Positions 55,131 to 63,932 of a stretch of 64,000 nt of DNA are shown one piece after another. The translations under genes and the position numbers were made by a program. This stretch comes from Verrucomicrobiaceae bacterium (GTDB taxonomy: Bacteria; Pseudomonadota; Gammaproteobacteria; Pseudomonadales; CAMLJR01), in NCBI GenBank assembly GCA_028293825.1, contig JAQGNY010000026.1, forward strand, positions 124,001 to 188,000, read 5' to 3'. The number at the start of each line of letters is the position of its first letter. Within the stretch, counting starts at the first letter, position 1. Below the pieces are notes generated by a model. That model searched no databases. It saw only the letters and a program-made list of their open reading frames with translations, and was not told the DNA's origin.

Positions 55131-55640
55131 TCATAGCACCACTTCCAATGTCAGTGCGAGCGGATCGTCGTCGTTCACCGGCAGCACTGAAAAGCTGATG
55201 CGAATCGTGTCGGGCTGATCGGCAACGACGGTAACCGCGAGATCGATTAATTGTTTGACGCGCGCTTCCTGGTTGATCGCCTGAATCGTAAATAGTCGCG
55301 CTAGATTGCGCGTGTTGTCGTTGTTCAACTCGCCGATTAATTCAAGCAAACGACAACCGTAATCGGGATGACCCAAACCGCTCAACGCACCCTGTCGCGT
55401 CAATAGACGCAGCACTAATGCTTGCGCTAAATTCGCGCGACCGGCGACCGCACCGGCATCCCGAATATCGCCTTTTTGCGGCAGACCACCTTTACCACCG
55501 GGCACCACTTGCATATCGAGCACGCCCCATGAATCGGCGACTTCCAGCGGTACGCTGCTCGGCACACCGCTGTAACGCGTCAGTGCGATATCGCTGCCAA
55601 GCACGGCGTAGTTTTTTAATTTCTGTGTCGCAATTGCCAT
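55131..55640 (-). CDS. gp25-like baseplate wedge protein
   Basis: 169 residues. GPW/gp25 family, which forms the inner baseplate next to the sheath. The family shows a central helix and the motif 'LLTRQGALSGLGHPDYGC' (about 81-98), then the E-R/LF pattern in ELNNDNTRNLARLFTIQAI. C-terminal beta hairpin (IRISFSVLPVNDDDPLALTL). A longer N-terminal part (about 60 residues) than in T4 gp25. 58 bp upstream of gpJ, as expected. Confidence 0.85.
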   Translation of the reverse strand: MAIATQKLKNYAVLGSDIALTRYSGVPSSVPLEVADSWGVLDMQVVPGGKGGLPQKGDIRDAGAVAGRANLAQALVLRLLTRQGALSGLGHPDYGCRLLELIGELNNDNTRNLARLFTIQAINQEARVKQLIDLAVTVVADQPDTIRISFSVLPVNDDDPLALTLEVVL

Positions 55641-55725
55641 GGTTATTTATTCCGTCGCGTGCGCTTGAATTTGAGCAATGACCGCTGTGACCGAAACTCA
55701 ATATCGGTGCTTCGACCGAATTTAA

Positions 55726-56127
55726 TTAACCACCAATAAATACCGTGCCCGCCGCAATGATCGAACCCATCGGCGCGTCGGCCGGATCGTCGCAGGTCAA
55801 CGCGATATCGCCATTGCGCGCAGCGGCTTTGCCGCCGATTTTCACGGTGCCGCTGCCGGCTTGGATCGTCGCTTTATTGCTCGGCGGTTTTTGAAAACTG
55901 ACGCCGGGCGGAGTCGGTATATGCGCCGGCGAATTGTCAGCAGTGGAGCCGACCACGGCCGCCGCTGCACCGCCGATATTCACTGTGCTGATGGTGCCGC
56001 CGTTGATAATCCCGGTGTACGGATGCGGTAGCGGTGTCGGCACTTGCGCCGGGCCGGCTGGCACAATCACGATATGTGTATCGGTGCCGATGATCTGATC
56101 GTTTTGTTTTGCTGCCGGTTGTCCCAT
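55726..56127 (-). CDS. PAAR-type spike tip protein
   Basis: 133 residues from ATG 56127, with AAGGAG upstream (ATG 56148 is less likely). PAAR-like/DUF4150-type tip: Gly/Ala-rich repeats with PTPLPHPYTGIINGG, VNIGGAAAAVVGSTADN, HIPTPPGVSFQ and VKIGGKAAARNGDIALTC, the pattern of a small conical beta structure that caps a spike and binds zinc. PAAR proteins sharpen and load T6SS/eCIS spikes. Its presence supports a cell-puncturing role. Between spike and gp25 genes. Confidence 0.85.
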   Translation of the reverse strand: MGQPAAKQNDQIIGTDTHIVIVPAGPAQVPTPLPHPYTGIINGGTISTVNIGGAAAAVVGSTADNSPAHIPTPPGVSFQKPPSNKATIQAGSGTVKIGGKAAARNGDIALTCDDPADAPMGSIIAAGTVFIGG

Positions 56128-56232
56128 CGCGTGCCGCTCCTTGATCAATTCAGTAAATTAATTTTTTCCGTTACGTTCTTTAATTCACCAATTCGATGCG
56201 CTGTATGCAATTACCGTTTCGCGAAAAATTAA

Positions 56233-56916
56233 TTAATTGAGATCGATAGTTTGTCCCGCCACTTTCACTGACGTGTCGCCGGAGATTTCGATTTTGTTCG
56301 CCTTCAATGTCAGCGTGCCGCTCGCCTCGATTTTTATATCGCCGCCTTGCTCGACAATCACTGACGAGTCGCCAACTTTTAATTCGGCCTTGCCGTCCGA
56401 GCTGCTGCTTTGCGTTAATTTAAAGGTCGTGTCCTGCGCTTTTAATTCGATGCCGCCATCGTTGATATTGATCGCGATCTCAACATCGCCGCCGAGTTTT
56501 AATTGAATATCGCGACTGCCATCGCCCGGCGTGTTCACGCGCAATTCCACGCGTTTATCGATACCGGTTTCGTCACCCGGCAATACCGTCACCCATTCGC
56601 CCGGTTTGTTATTCGGCGGCGCGACAATTTCGTTATACAAACGGCCGATCACCACCGGCGCATGTGCGTCGCCGCCGAGAAATAACACGATCACTAAATC
56701 ATTTTCGCGCGGTAATGCCGCCGCGCCGGTGACGCTAGTGGCAATCGGCACCTTCGGCAACACCAAACCGGTCTCGCGCAATTGCACCGTGCACGCGTAC
56801 AGCTGATTGCTGTCGTCGGTGGTGTGTAATGTTTTCACGACGGCCAAACACGGGTGCCAATGCTGCTCGACTTCATGCCGCGCAATTTGCCGAATGGTTT
56901 GCACGATTTGCTGCAT
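56233..56916 (-). CDS. Baseplate spike protein (gpV-like)
   Basis: 227 residues from ATG 56916 (a GTG lies directly before it). The N-terminal OB-like domain (PCLAVVKTLHTTDDSNQLYA, TGAAALPRENDLVIVLFLGG) fits phage baseplate V/gp5-type. A beta-helix-like C-terminus (about 130-227) shows alternating valine/isoleucine repeats (GDVEIAININDGGIELKAQD, SGTLTLKANKIEISGDTSV), as in a trimeric spike needle. It is separate from the hub gene; in T6SS the two are fused as VgrG. Confidence 0.85.
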   Translation of the reverse strand: MQQIVQTIRQIARHEVEQHWHPCLAVVKTLHTTDDSNQLYACTVQLRETGLVLPKVPIATSVTGAAALPRENDLVIVLFLGGDAHAPVVIGRLYNEIVAPPNNKPGEWVTVLPGDETGIDKRVELRVNTPGDGSRDIQLKLGGDVEIAININDGGIELKAQDTTFKLTQSSSSDGKAELKVGDSSVIVEQGGDIKIEASGTLTLKANKIEISGDTSVKVAGQTIDLN

Positions 56917-56953
56917 CACAAATTCCGCCGCGCGAAGAAATTAAAAAATGCGT

Positions 56954-57988
56954 TCACAACAAACCACCGATGGCGCTGGCGAGTGAACCGAGTAAAGCGC
57001 TGGGATCGAATGCATCGCCACCTTGATGAAAATGCACGCGCGTAGTCGCGGTGCCGCCGCCCAATTCGTGCTCGACACGCGTCAACCAAATTGGGCCGGC
57101 CAATAAACCATCCGGCAGTTGCTGAATGTCGACGACGCTGCCGCAACGCAATTGCGGTTGCAAAAATGCGCGGAAATATCCTGCGTCGAGGCTGGATGTG
57201 TATTGCCGCTGCAGCGCGGCGCCGGCAGTGGCAGCGGATTTTGCGGTGCGCAACGCCGGCTGGAATTGCCAGCGCTTGCCGCGCGCGGGACCGTCAGGTC
57301 GATTGCCGCCAAAAAAATCGGTGCTCGGTCGCAGCACATCGGCCGAGCCGGTATCGCCGGCGCCGGCTTCGCCCGCGACAACAAACGAATCGATGGCGAC
57401 GCTGCGTTTATTGGCATGCAACGAAATAATTTCGCGGCCATAGAGCAACGCGACATCGGCCTGCGACGCATCGATCACGCTCGCGTCGACTTTGTTATCG
57501 GCACCGACTCGAGCGACTGCGCCGCCCCAACCGGCAACGCGCGCGATATGTTCCCAAGCGGTGCGGGTTGGATCGGCGACGTAAAAAGGCAGATCGGGAC
57601 CGGCTTCGATAACGCCGGCGTCGACACCCATGCTATCGAGTAAATTATTAATGACCGTGGCGGCGCTGATGTTTTCGTAAGTGTCCGCTGGACGAAAGCG
57701 CGCCAGTACGCCGCCGGCGTTGACGCAATTCACGCGAAATTTATCGAAGTCGCGCTGAATCGAATCGATCTCGCCGGTGAAAACGATTTCTTCTTTTTCG
57801 CCGTTATTAATTTTCAGCTCAACGCGATCGCCGCGATCGGCCGACAGCGGCGCTGCAATCGGCAACCATGCGGTTAATAAGTCAACGCGCGGCGCCAACT
57901 CTAACGTCACAACGATGCGCAACGCCTGTTCGGTCCACTGCTGCGAACCCAACGTCAGCGCGTAACTTGGCAACAGTTGCGATGTCAT
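56954..57988 (-). CDS. Tail hub protein (gpD-like)
   Basis: 344 residues, start overlapping the upstream stop (ATGA). The hub family (P2 gpD, PBSX XkdQ, VgrG N-terminal domain) is recognised from the beta-rich ITRGDRVELKI-type strand (RGDRVELKINNGEKEEIVFTG has the usual spacing), NINNLLDSMGV-like helix (VINNLLDSMGVDAGVIEA) and VIDASQADV strand. C-terminal GSVVDIQQLPDGLLAGPIWL then TRVEHELGGGTATTRVHF is the usual hub ending. The last residues are hydrophobic (ALLGSLASAIGGLL). It joins tube to spike. Confidence 0.8.
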   Translation of the reverse strand: MTSQLLPSYALTLGSQQWTEQALRIVVTLELAPRVDLLTAWLPIAAPLSADRGDRVELKINNGEKEEIVFTGEIDSIQRDFDKFRVNCVNAGGVLARFRPADTYENISAATVINNLLDSMGVDAGVIEAGPDLPFYVADPTRTAWEHIARVAGWGGAVARVGADNKVDASVIDASQADVALLYGREIISLHANKRSVAIDSFVVAGEAGAGDTGSADVLRPSTDFFGGNRPDGPARGKRWQFQPALRTAKSAATAGAALQRQYTSSLDAGYFRAFLQPQLRCGSVVDIQQLPDGLLAGPIWLTRVEHELGGGTATTRVHFHQGGDAFDPSALLGSLASAIGGLL

Positions 57989-58647
57989 TCGGTCAGCCCT
58001 TTAACCGCAGTGGTTAAACCATCGACCAGCGAGCCGACCGCTTTTAATTCGCCGACTTTATCGGACAGCGGCTTAATCGGATTACCGATGTTGGCGAGAT
58101 CAGCCAAATTGGCCAGCGCCGAAATTTGTTGCACCGCATCGAGCGCGGTATCGACAGCGTCCATCACGGCGCCCGCTTGATCGGCAATGTCGCCGAGCAC
58201 ATCGCCGAGCGCGCCGGGATCGAAACCCAAATCGCCCAAGCCGAAATCACCGAGTCCGCCGAACGAACTCAATTCAGCCGGCGGCGGCAGCGGTGGACTT
58301 TCTGCGAGCACCAATCGATACGCAATTTGTCCAGCCGGGCCGACTTGTTGTTCGGCGACAAACGATTCGATCACCATTTTGTCGACGCTAAGTGCCGTAG
58401 TGATGTCGGCGGAAAAAGTCACCTCGGTGCCGGCGCTTACTTTGTCTTGCAATTTTTTTAAATCGTCGGTAGCAGTTTCCGGCAATAAAAATCCGCTCAG
58501 CAACACGCGATGCGATTTGCGTCCGATTTTCTGGTGCAGTGTGCCGTCGAGACCGGCGATGCGCTGCTGCACAAAACCCTGATCGGTTTCCTGGCGGATG
58601 TGCTGCACCGCTTTTAATTCGATGTCGTCGAGCATCGGTGCGCCCAT
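57985..58647 (-). CDS. Tail-tip adaptor protein (XkdP/gpU-position)
   Basis: 220 residues from ATG 58647 (GGAGAG upstream; the longer frame overlaps the previous gene). The N-terminal ~120 residues are a compact beta domain (HQKIGRKSHRVLLSGFLLPE, AGTEVTFSADITTALSVDKM), similar in outline to small tail proteins that link tube to hub (PBSX XkdP, P2 gpU, Mu 'DNA circularisation' N-terminus). No LysM repeat is seen. The C-terminal third is Ala/Leu/Gly-rich helix (GALGDVLGDIADQAGAVMD). Called by position and fold outline. Confidence 0.6.
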   Translation of the reverse strand: MGAPMLDDIELKAVQHIRQETDQGFVQQRIAGLDGTLHQKIGRKSHRVLLSGFLLPETATDDLKKLQDKVSAGTEVTFSADITTALSVDKMVIESFVAEQQVGPAGQIAYRLVLAESPPLPPPAELSSFGGLGDFGLGDLGFDPGALGDVLGDIADQAGAVMDAVDTALDAVQQISALANLADLANIGNPIKPLSDKVGELKAVGSLVDGLTTAVKGLTE

Positions 58648-58648
58648 A

Positions 58649-59812
58649 TCAGCTCTCCACGTCGATGCCAACCAGCGCGGCAGCTTCGTGTAAACGCTCG
58701 GCAAACAATTCGATAAATTGTTCAGCTAATTGCGGCGTCGAAATCACATCTGCATTCGGCGTGATCTTGGCGATATCTTGTGGCAACGCCATGCTTACTA
58801 TCGACGTCGATGGCTGCGCGTTAGCGTTAATCGCACGTACTTCGGCAACGGCGCGCATCGAATCGAGCGCGTGTGGCTGCGCGGAAAAATCAGCGTGCTG
58901 AAATTCACTCGGCGCAAATTCGGTCTGAGCTGCTGAATGCGCATTAGTCGCGAACGACGTTGAAATCATTTTGGCGACAGGCGCGGCTAAATTAATACGG
59001 AAACGATTTTTTGATTTTTCTTTTTTAATTTCGCCAGCCGCTCGCAACGGCGTGCTGCCAATCGCAGCAAAAGGCGCTCTGTCTATTGTCGATGGCGGTC
59101 TTGATAATTCATCTGCGCTATTTTTCGAACTCTCAGCACGTACTGAAGCGCTCGCATCCTTCGCATCGTTTATTTTGTTCGATAGATCGGCATTTACGGG
59201 AATCGATGAATTATCACGCGTGTTAATTTCTGATTTTGAATTTTCTTTATTGTCATCCGGCAATACAACGATCCGCGTCTTACCCGATACAGGCGCTATC
59301 GGCTGCGCATTTTGCGTGGGTGCCGGCGCATTTGCGCGTGTGGCCTGCCACAATATTTCCACGTCGCTCGCCGCTAAGGTATCGAATGCCGTCGGCGCCA
59401 GCTGCATATTTCTGCAAATATCCAAAGTCACCGATGCCAATAATTGCTGATCGAGCGGCAAACCAAAATTGCCGTCAGGTGCATTTAACCAGCGCGCCAA
59501 TACAGACAAAGCCGCGCGGTGTTCTGCGCTAGCAGGCAATTCGGCCGCTTTGTTAGTCGATGCACGCGTATCGACACTCTTTTCCAGACTCGCTCCTAAA
59601 GAGGTGCGCAAAAATTGCGTTTGCAAAAATTGTTCGCCGAGATGCGCGAACCGCGCGAGATTACGTTTTTCACGCCATGCCAGCGGATGCAATTGATACG
59701 ATGAATTATCGAGCACAATGCGCACGCTGCCATCGTGACAATCGATAGCAAATGGCCACGCGTTATCGCCATCACGCACGCTGCAATTATTTGCATCCAC
59801 ATACGCGGTCAT
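58649..59812 (-). CDS. Unknown tail-locus protein with disordered middle
   Basis: 387 residues, ATG 4 bp from the tube stop. The first ~165 residues are a folded domain (YQLHPLAWREKRNLARFAHL, EHRAALSVLARWLN, LASVTLDICRNMQLAPTAF, DVEILWQATR), with no recognised family. Residues about 165-300 are Ser/Asp/Asn/Ala-rich and probably disordered. The last ~90 include IAKITPNADVISTPQLAEQF and FAERLHEAAALVG. It sits where phages encode a tail-assembly chaperone (XkdN) and tape measure (XkdO). A chaperone or short tape-measure role is inferred; no slippery frameshift site was seen. Confidence 0.5.
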   Translation of the reverse strand: MTAYVDANNCSVRDGDNAWPFAIDCHDGSVRIVLDNSSYQLHPLAWREKRNLARFAHLGEQFLQTQFLRTSLGASLEKSVDTRASTNKAAELPASAEHRAALSVLARWLNAPDGNFGLPLDQQLLASVTLDICRNMQLAPTAFDTLAASDVEILWQATRANAPAPTQNAQPIAPVSGKTRIVVLPDDNKENSKSEINTRDNSSIPVNADLSNKINDAKDASASVRAESSKNSADELSRPPSTIDRAPFAAIGSTPLRAAGEIKKEKSKNRFRINLAAPVAKMISTSFATNAHSAAQTEFAPSEFQHADFSAQPHALDSMRAVAEVRAINANAQPSTSIVSMALPQDIAKITPNADVISTPQLAEQFIELFAERLHEAAALVGIDVES

Positions 59813-59815
59813 TTA

Positions 59816-60196
59816 TTACTCTTCCCGCACGCGCGTTGCAGTGAATGCGTAAACCGTTTCGGCGTGACCTTCCGAACTCAAACCGAACGATTTTTCTTCG
59901 AGATAACAGCTGTCGAACGAGACGGTACGTTTGGCATCGCCATTGCGCAGCGTGGCGCTGACTGAAAACGATGTATTCGCCTGCAGAAAACCGTCGAGCG
60001 TCGCGTTGATCGATGCCACCCGCAATGTACCGGCGACATTTTTAATACCGAAATAAACGGCGATGCGTTCGTCGGTACCAATCGCGCCGACCTGCTGACG
60101 ATTTTTGACGACGTTGTATTCGATCGATTGCAAACCTTCGACAGTTTCCTCGTTGATTTTTACTTCCGAGGCAAAAGCAGTAAATAGTTGTGGCAT
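59816..60196 (-). CDS. Tail tube protein
   Basis: 126 residues, GGGAGC before ATG 60196. Strand order and length fit an XkdM-like phage tail tube: KINEETVEGLQSIEYNVVKN, then VGAIGTDERIAVYFGIKNVA, GTLRVASINATLDGFLQ, FSVSATLRNGDAKRTVSF and the last strand TVYAFTATRV. It would polymerise into the hexameric inner tube within the sheath. Lies 22 bp after the sheath gene, the standard order. Confidence 0.75.
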   Translation of the reverse strand: MPQLFTAFASEVKINEETVEGLQSIEYNVVKNRQQVGAIGTDERIAVYFGIKNVAGTLRVASINATLDGFLQANTSFSVSATLRNGDAKRTVSFDSCYLEEKSFGLSSEGHAETVYAFTATRVREE

Positions 60197-60218
60197 TTTG
60201 TTGCTCCCTCAAACCGTA

Positions 60219-62506
60219 TCAATTCTTCACAAGAATCGTCGCGTAGATGTAATCGATTGCGCGCACCGGTCGTATCGCAATATCGATACGCACAATGCCG
60301 TTGGCGAAATCGGTCTGGGTGGAATACACATTGACGAAAAATGCCGGATCTTTGCCGTCGGTGCTCGGCACCAGCGCGCCGTCTTTTTCCATTTGCGAAA
60401 ACAGCGCGATGATTTGCTGTCGCAACGCATTGCGCGCGCCATCGTTATTTAACAAACCAATGTATTTATCCGAAATCGCTTTGACTTCGCGCACCGATTT
60501 ATTCGCAGTGCGTTGCACATTGATTTGCCGCCCACTGGTCAGCAAACCTTTGACGACAATAATGCCAAGCCCGCGCTTCTGATTAATCGCGACAACATTG
60601 CCGGTAATTAAATGTTCGAGTTGCGAATCGGTGTACGCCCCCGGCGGCACGCTGAGCGCAGCGACAGTTTTAAATGTTGGCGATTGAAAATAGTCCTGAC
60701 GGCCAAGCAACCCGGCCAATGCCGCTTCGGAACCAGCTGGCGCGCTCAGAATAAAATGATCGCTGCGCACGTCGTCGGCATGATCGAGAATGGAATCGAC
60801 TTTCGGCGATTCGCTCACGGTGACGGAACCGAGCCCAATACGATTGCGCGCGACATCGGCCATTTTCGTGCAATGTGCGACGACCCATTGATGCACCGAT
60901 TTAATACCGGTGTCGTCGAGTTGATTGCCGACGGACGCAATTACTAAATCGACTTCTTCAGCCGATTCGAGATTTTCCAACGCGGCTTGATAATCGTCGG
61001 CGAGCGGTGAGGTGCCGCCGCTGAGCAATAACGGTCGCGGATTATTTACCGGCAGCGACGACGCGCGACTGCGCACGAATAAATCGTGGGCGCGAATTAA
61101 TTTCGATGAGTCGGCCAAAAATTCCGGCAGATAATTTATGTCATCAGGGTCGAGCGTCAAATTGGTAAAGGTTTCCGCCGTATCGCCGTCTTGCGCGACC
61201 ACCACGGTGACAACACCGGTGCTGCCATCGAGCGTCGAAACGCCCTGCGTAATCGCAACCGCTAAATTTCCGCTCACGCCCGGCGCCGGCACAATTTCCA
61301 ACAATGGCTGCGTGGCGACGCCATCGGTCAGCGCGAGCGCAGCGCCTTTGTTGCGGCCGCTGACTAAATTGGTGCCGGTATTTATATCGGGCAATTGAGT
61401 GGCTGCGCCGACAATCGAAAAACTCACTAGCGGATCATTCACTGCCGCAATCGCCGCGAGCGTCGGCAAATTACTGTAGGTCGCGGTATCGCGGCCTTCG
61501 GTAATGACATCGACGCTAACGCGACGCGGCAACGGCGTTGCGGCAATCACCGATGGCAACACAGCACCGCGCGCGACGATTACAACATCCGGATCATTCG
61601 CGGCGGCTGCAACCAATGCATTGACGGTGGTAAAGGGACCGAGCGTGCGCGGCGCACCGACCACCGGTGTAATCACGATATTCACATTGTCCGGCCCGCC
61701 GGCAGCCACGCCGATACGAATACCGCTGCCATCGGCGCCCGACTGTCGCGCGGAAACTTCAATGCTCGGTGCATCGGCAGCGCCGAGCAGAATTAATCCG
61801 GCTTGACCGTCGCTCAAAGCAACCGCGCTTAAATTGCCATTCTTGCCCTGCTTTTTTGCATCGACGCGAATGACATCGGCGCCGGCCGCTTGCAATGTAG
61901 TGAACGCGGCGCGCGCGTCGGCATCCACCAGCGGCGTAAAGGCAATCGTGGCAGGCAGCGCTTTTTGAAACAGCGGATCGATGGCAATTAAAATGCGCGA
62001 GCCGTTATTGATACGATCGAAAAAATAATCCGGGCTGTCTTCGTTTAACACCAAATTATTTAATACTTCAACGGTTTGGCCGTTAATTAAAATTTCAAGA
62101 TTGACGTATTTGATGCCTTTGCCGGATAGCGTTTTTATCTGCGTCACTTTTATCGAAACCGCATTGCCCCAATTGCCTTCAGCACGTGCCTCTAACGTAA
62201 CGACTTGTTCACCGTCATCATCGAGCAGCGTTCGCGATGCTTTTTGCGCACTGCCCGGTGTGACGCGTGCAATCACCGCGCGCGATACGCCATTGGCAAA
62301 GGCTTCGCGTACTTCCGGCAAGGTGTAGCGCTAGCCGGACCGAACAGCTCGATAAATTCACCAAAATTGCCGACGGGTGTCGGCGTGGTGGGACCGCGAT
62401 CGGTCACGCCGACCACACCTAAAATACCGGTCGCGCCGAGTAATACCGGGGCTGGCTCGAATTCGGTTTTGACCTGCACGCCGGGAATTATGAGCGCCGA
62501 TGCCAT
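60219..62506 (-). CDS. Contractile tail sheath protein, apparent frameshift near N-terminus
   Basis: About 762 residues if read through one frameshift. The N-terminal frame starts at ATG 62506 (GGGAGA upstream) with MASALIIPGVQVKTEFEP, typical of phage/eCIS sheaths. It runs to FGPASATP and leaves the expected frame near 62328, where one base appears missing: the main frame resumes at LPEVREAFANGVSRAVI and continues to 60219. The C-terminal sheath domain is clear: VNVYSTQTDFANGIVRIDIA, plus VREVKAISDKYIGLLNND and LITGNVVAINQKRGLGI. The middle holds three related beta modules ('D-x-x-x-Y-x-x-x-x-x-x-SxLI'). No slippery heptamer is seen, so it is either a sequence error or a disabling mutation. 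Confidence 0.85.
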
Positions 62507-63152
62507 GTGTATCTCCCTATAAACCCGGTACGCTTTCGCCGCGCACGGGAGTGTCGTATGAAAACCAGAGCGAGTTTGTACCTGCTCGCCGAATTAACGG
62601 ACAAGACAACGCAACTCGCGCTACGAATAAAATGGTTTTTTGGACAAAAAATCACAATCGGCTATTTTTTTATAAAATAGTCCGCTGCATCTTTTAAATA
62701 AATTTTGTTAAATTAATTTCGGTGTGCGTACGCTAAAAATATTTTTCATAAACAGAAACTCCATTTTTAGAAAAACTCCATTTGATCCATTGGTCATTTA
62801 TTTAACTATTTTATTGCTATGTTTTTATGAACACGGCAATTAGAAATTAATTATGAAAGTACATTTCTCAAAAATTAACCGATGCCTAAAAACTAGAACC
62901 GAACAAAGTTGGGATCCGCTCTTTAATTAGCGTCAACTTTTTGAGCTTTTTATTTAACGTCAGCGCGCGTAACCGCACAACTATTAAAAATACGATTATC
63001 AATTTTTTATTAGATTCATTTTGCATATGTTAATGCGTAGTTTATGTCATCGTTATTTTTTGCTAATTTTTTTACGCTCTCTTTTATTAGTATCACGAAA
63101 CACTATTGGTACCATGGAACAGTTAATCAGCATTTTTCAGCGCGCTATCTAT
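62507..63152. other. AT-rich gap upstream of contractile locus
   Basis: 646 bp, much more AT-rich than the surroundings, with no supported gene. It should contain the promoter for the contractile locus, which starts at 62506. Inverted repeat CTATTTT / AAAATAG at 62662-62680 (7-bp stem, 5-nt loop). No -35/-10 pair that I can defend. Confidence 0.5.
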
Positions 63153-63932
63153 CTATTGCGGATCATTTAAACGCGAACACCAATACGCAGCCGTGTAATA
63201 AGGAAACACGATTTCATCTTTATCGCGCAACGCCGGATGTGTTGCAATCAGAGTTTGCAGTTGGGTTTTTACTTTGGATTTTTCCGCAGCTGGCAACGCA
63301 GCGATAAAACTGATCGATAAACTGCGATCAATAATAACGGCCTGCGGCGCGCCGACATGGCGATGCGAAAAGGTGGTTTGTTGCAGCGGCGAAAAATAAT
63401 GACTTGAAAAAGGGCGCCGCCATTCGCCACTGATAAAGCGCGGTGCATCGCCTTCGTAGGGATGCATAATTTCATCGAGCGCCGCGACCCAATCCGTCGC
63501 TTCATCGCGCACGTTCCAAATCAAACCTAATTTTCCATCGGGACGCAGCGTGCGATGAATTTCGCGCAGCGCCTCAACGGTGGCGAACCAATGAAACGCC
63601 TGCGCGCACACGACCGCATTGGCGGAATTATCCGGCAGCGGAATTGCCTGCGCATTGCCCACTAAAATTTTTACGGTGGGAAAAGTCTCTTCAAATTGTA
63701 CACGCATCGCTGCAACCGGTTCGACCGCGATAATGCTCGCGTCCGTTTGCAACAATAACTTGGTGAATTTGCCGGTGCCTGCGCCTAGATCGACCACTGT
63801 ATCGCCCGCGTCAATATCTAACTCGCGCTTCAGCCAGGGTAAAATTGTGTCGGGATATTCCGGTCGACCGCGCGCATAGGTGGCGGCCTCTTGCGAAAAA
63901 CCCTGTTGGGCGGCGCGATGAATATCGGTCAT
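63153..63932 (-). CDS. Class I SAM-dependent methyltransferase
   Basis: 259 residues from ATG 63932 (GGAG upstream; a longer frame to 63959 is less likely). Rossmann-type methyltransferase: motif I TVVDLGAGTGKFTKLLL, acidic residue in IIAVEPVAAM, motif II-like IPLPDNSANAVVCAQAFHWF and LREIHRTLRPDGKLGLIWN. The last segments match the UbiE/Methyltransf_11-type group with the HWF motif seen in small-molecule methyltransferases. Methyl acceptor unknown. It points away from the window edge and is separated from the contractile locus by an AT-rich gap. Confidence 0.9.
   Translation of the reverse strand: MTDIHRAAQQGFSQEAATYARGRPEYPDTILPWLKRELDIDAGDTVVDLGAGTGKFTKLLLQTDASIIAVEPVAAMRVQFEETFPTVKILVGNAQAIPLPDNSANAVVCAQAFHWFATVEALREIHRTLRPDGKLGLIWNVRDEATDWVAALDEIMHPYEGDAPRFISGEWRRPFSSHYFSPLQQTTFSHRHVGAPQAVIIDRSLSISFIAALPAAEKSKVKTQLQTLIATHPALRDKDEIVFPYYTAAYWCSRLNDPQ

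Noticed and set aside
56233-57988. Type VI secretion VgrG
   Set aside because: Hub and spike are separate genes, and no TssB/C/K/F/G or ClpV-type genes occur. Gene order is tail-like.
62319-62340. Programmed -1 frameshift in the sheath gene
   Set aside because: No slippery heptamer or following structure seen, and sheath genes are not known to need frameshifting (unlike tail chaperones).
36912-62506. Complete prophage
   Set aside because: No capsid, portal, terminase, integrase, replication or lysis genes are visible; only tail-type genes are present.
63044-63307. Plus-strand gene in the AT-rich gap
   Set aside because: Overlaps the methyltransferase gene in antisense and has no recognisable domain or RBS.
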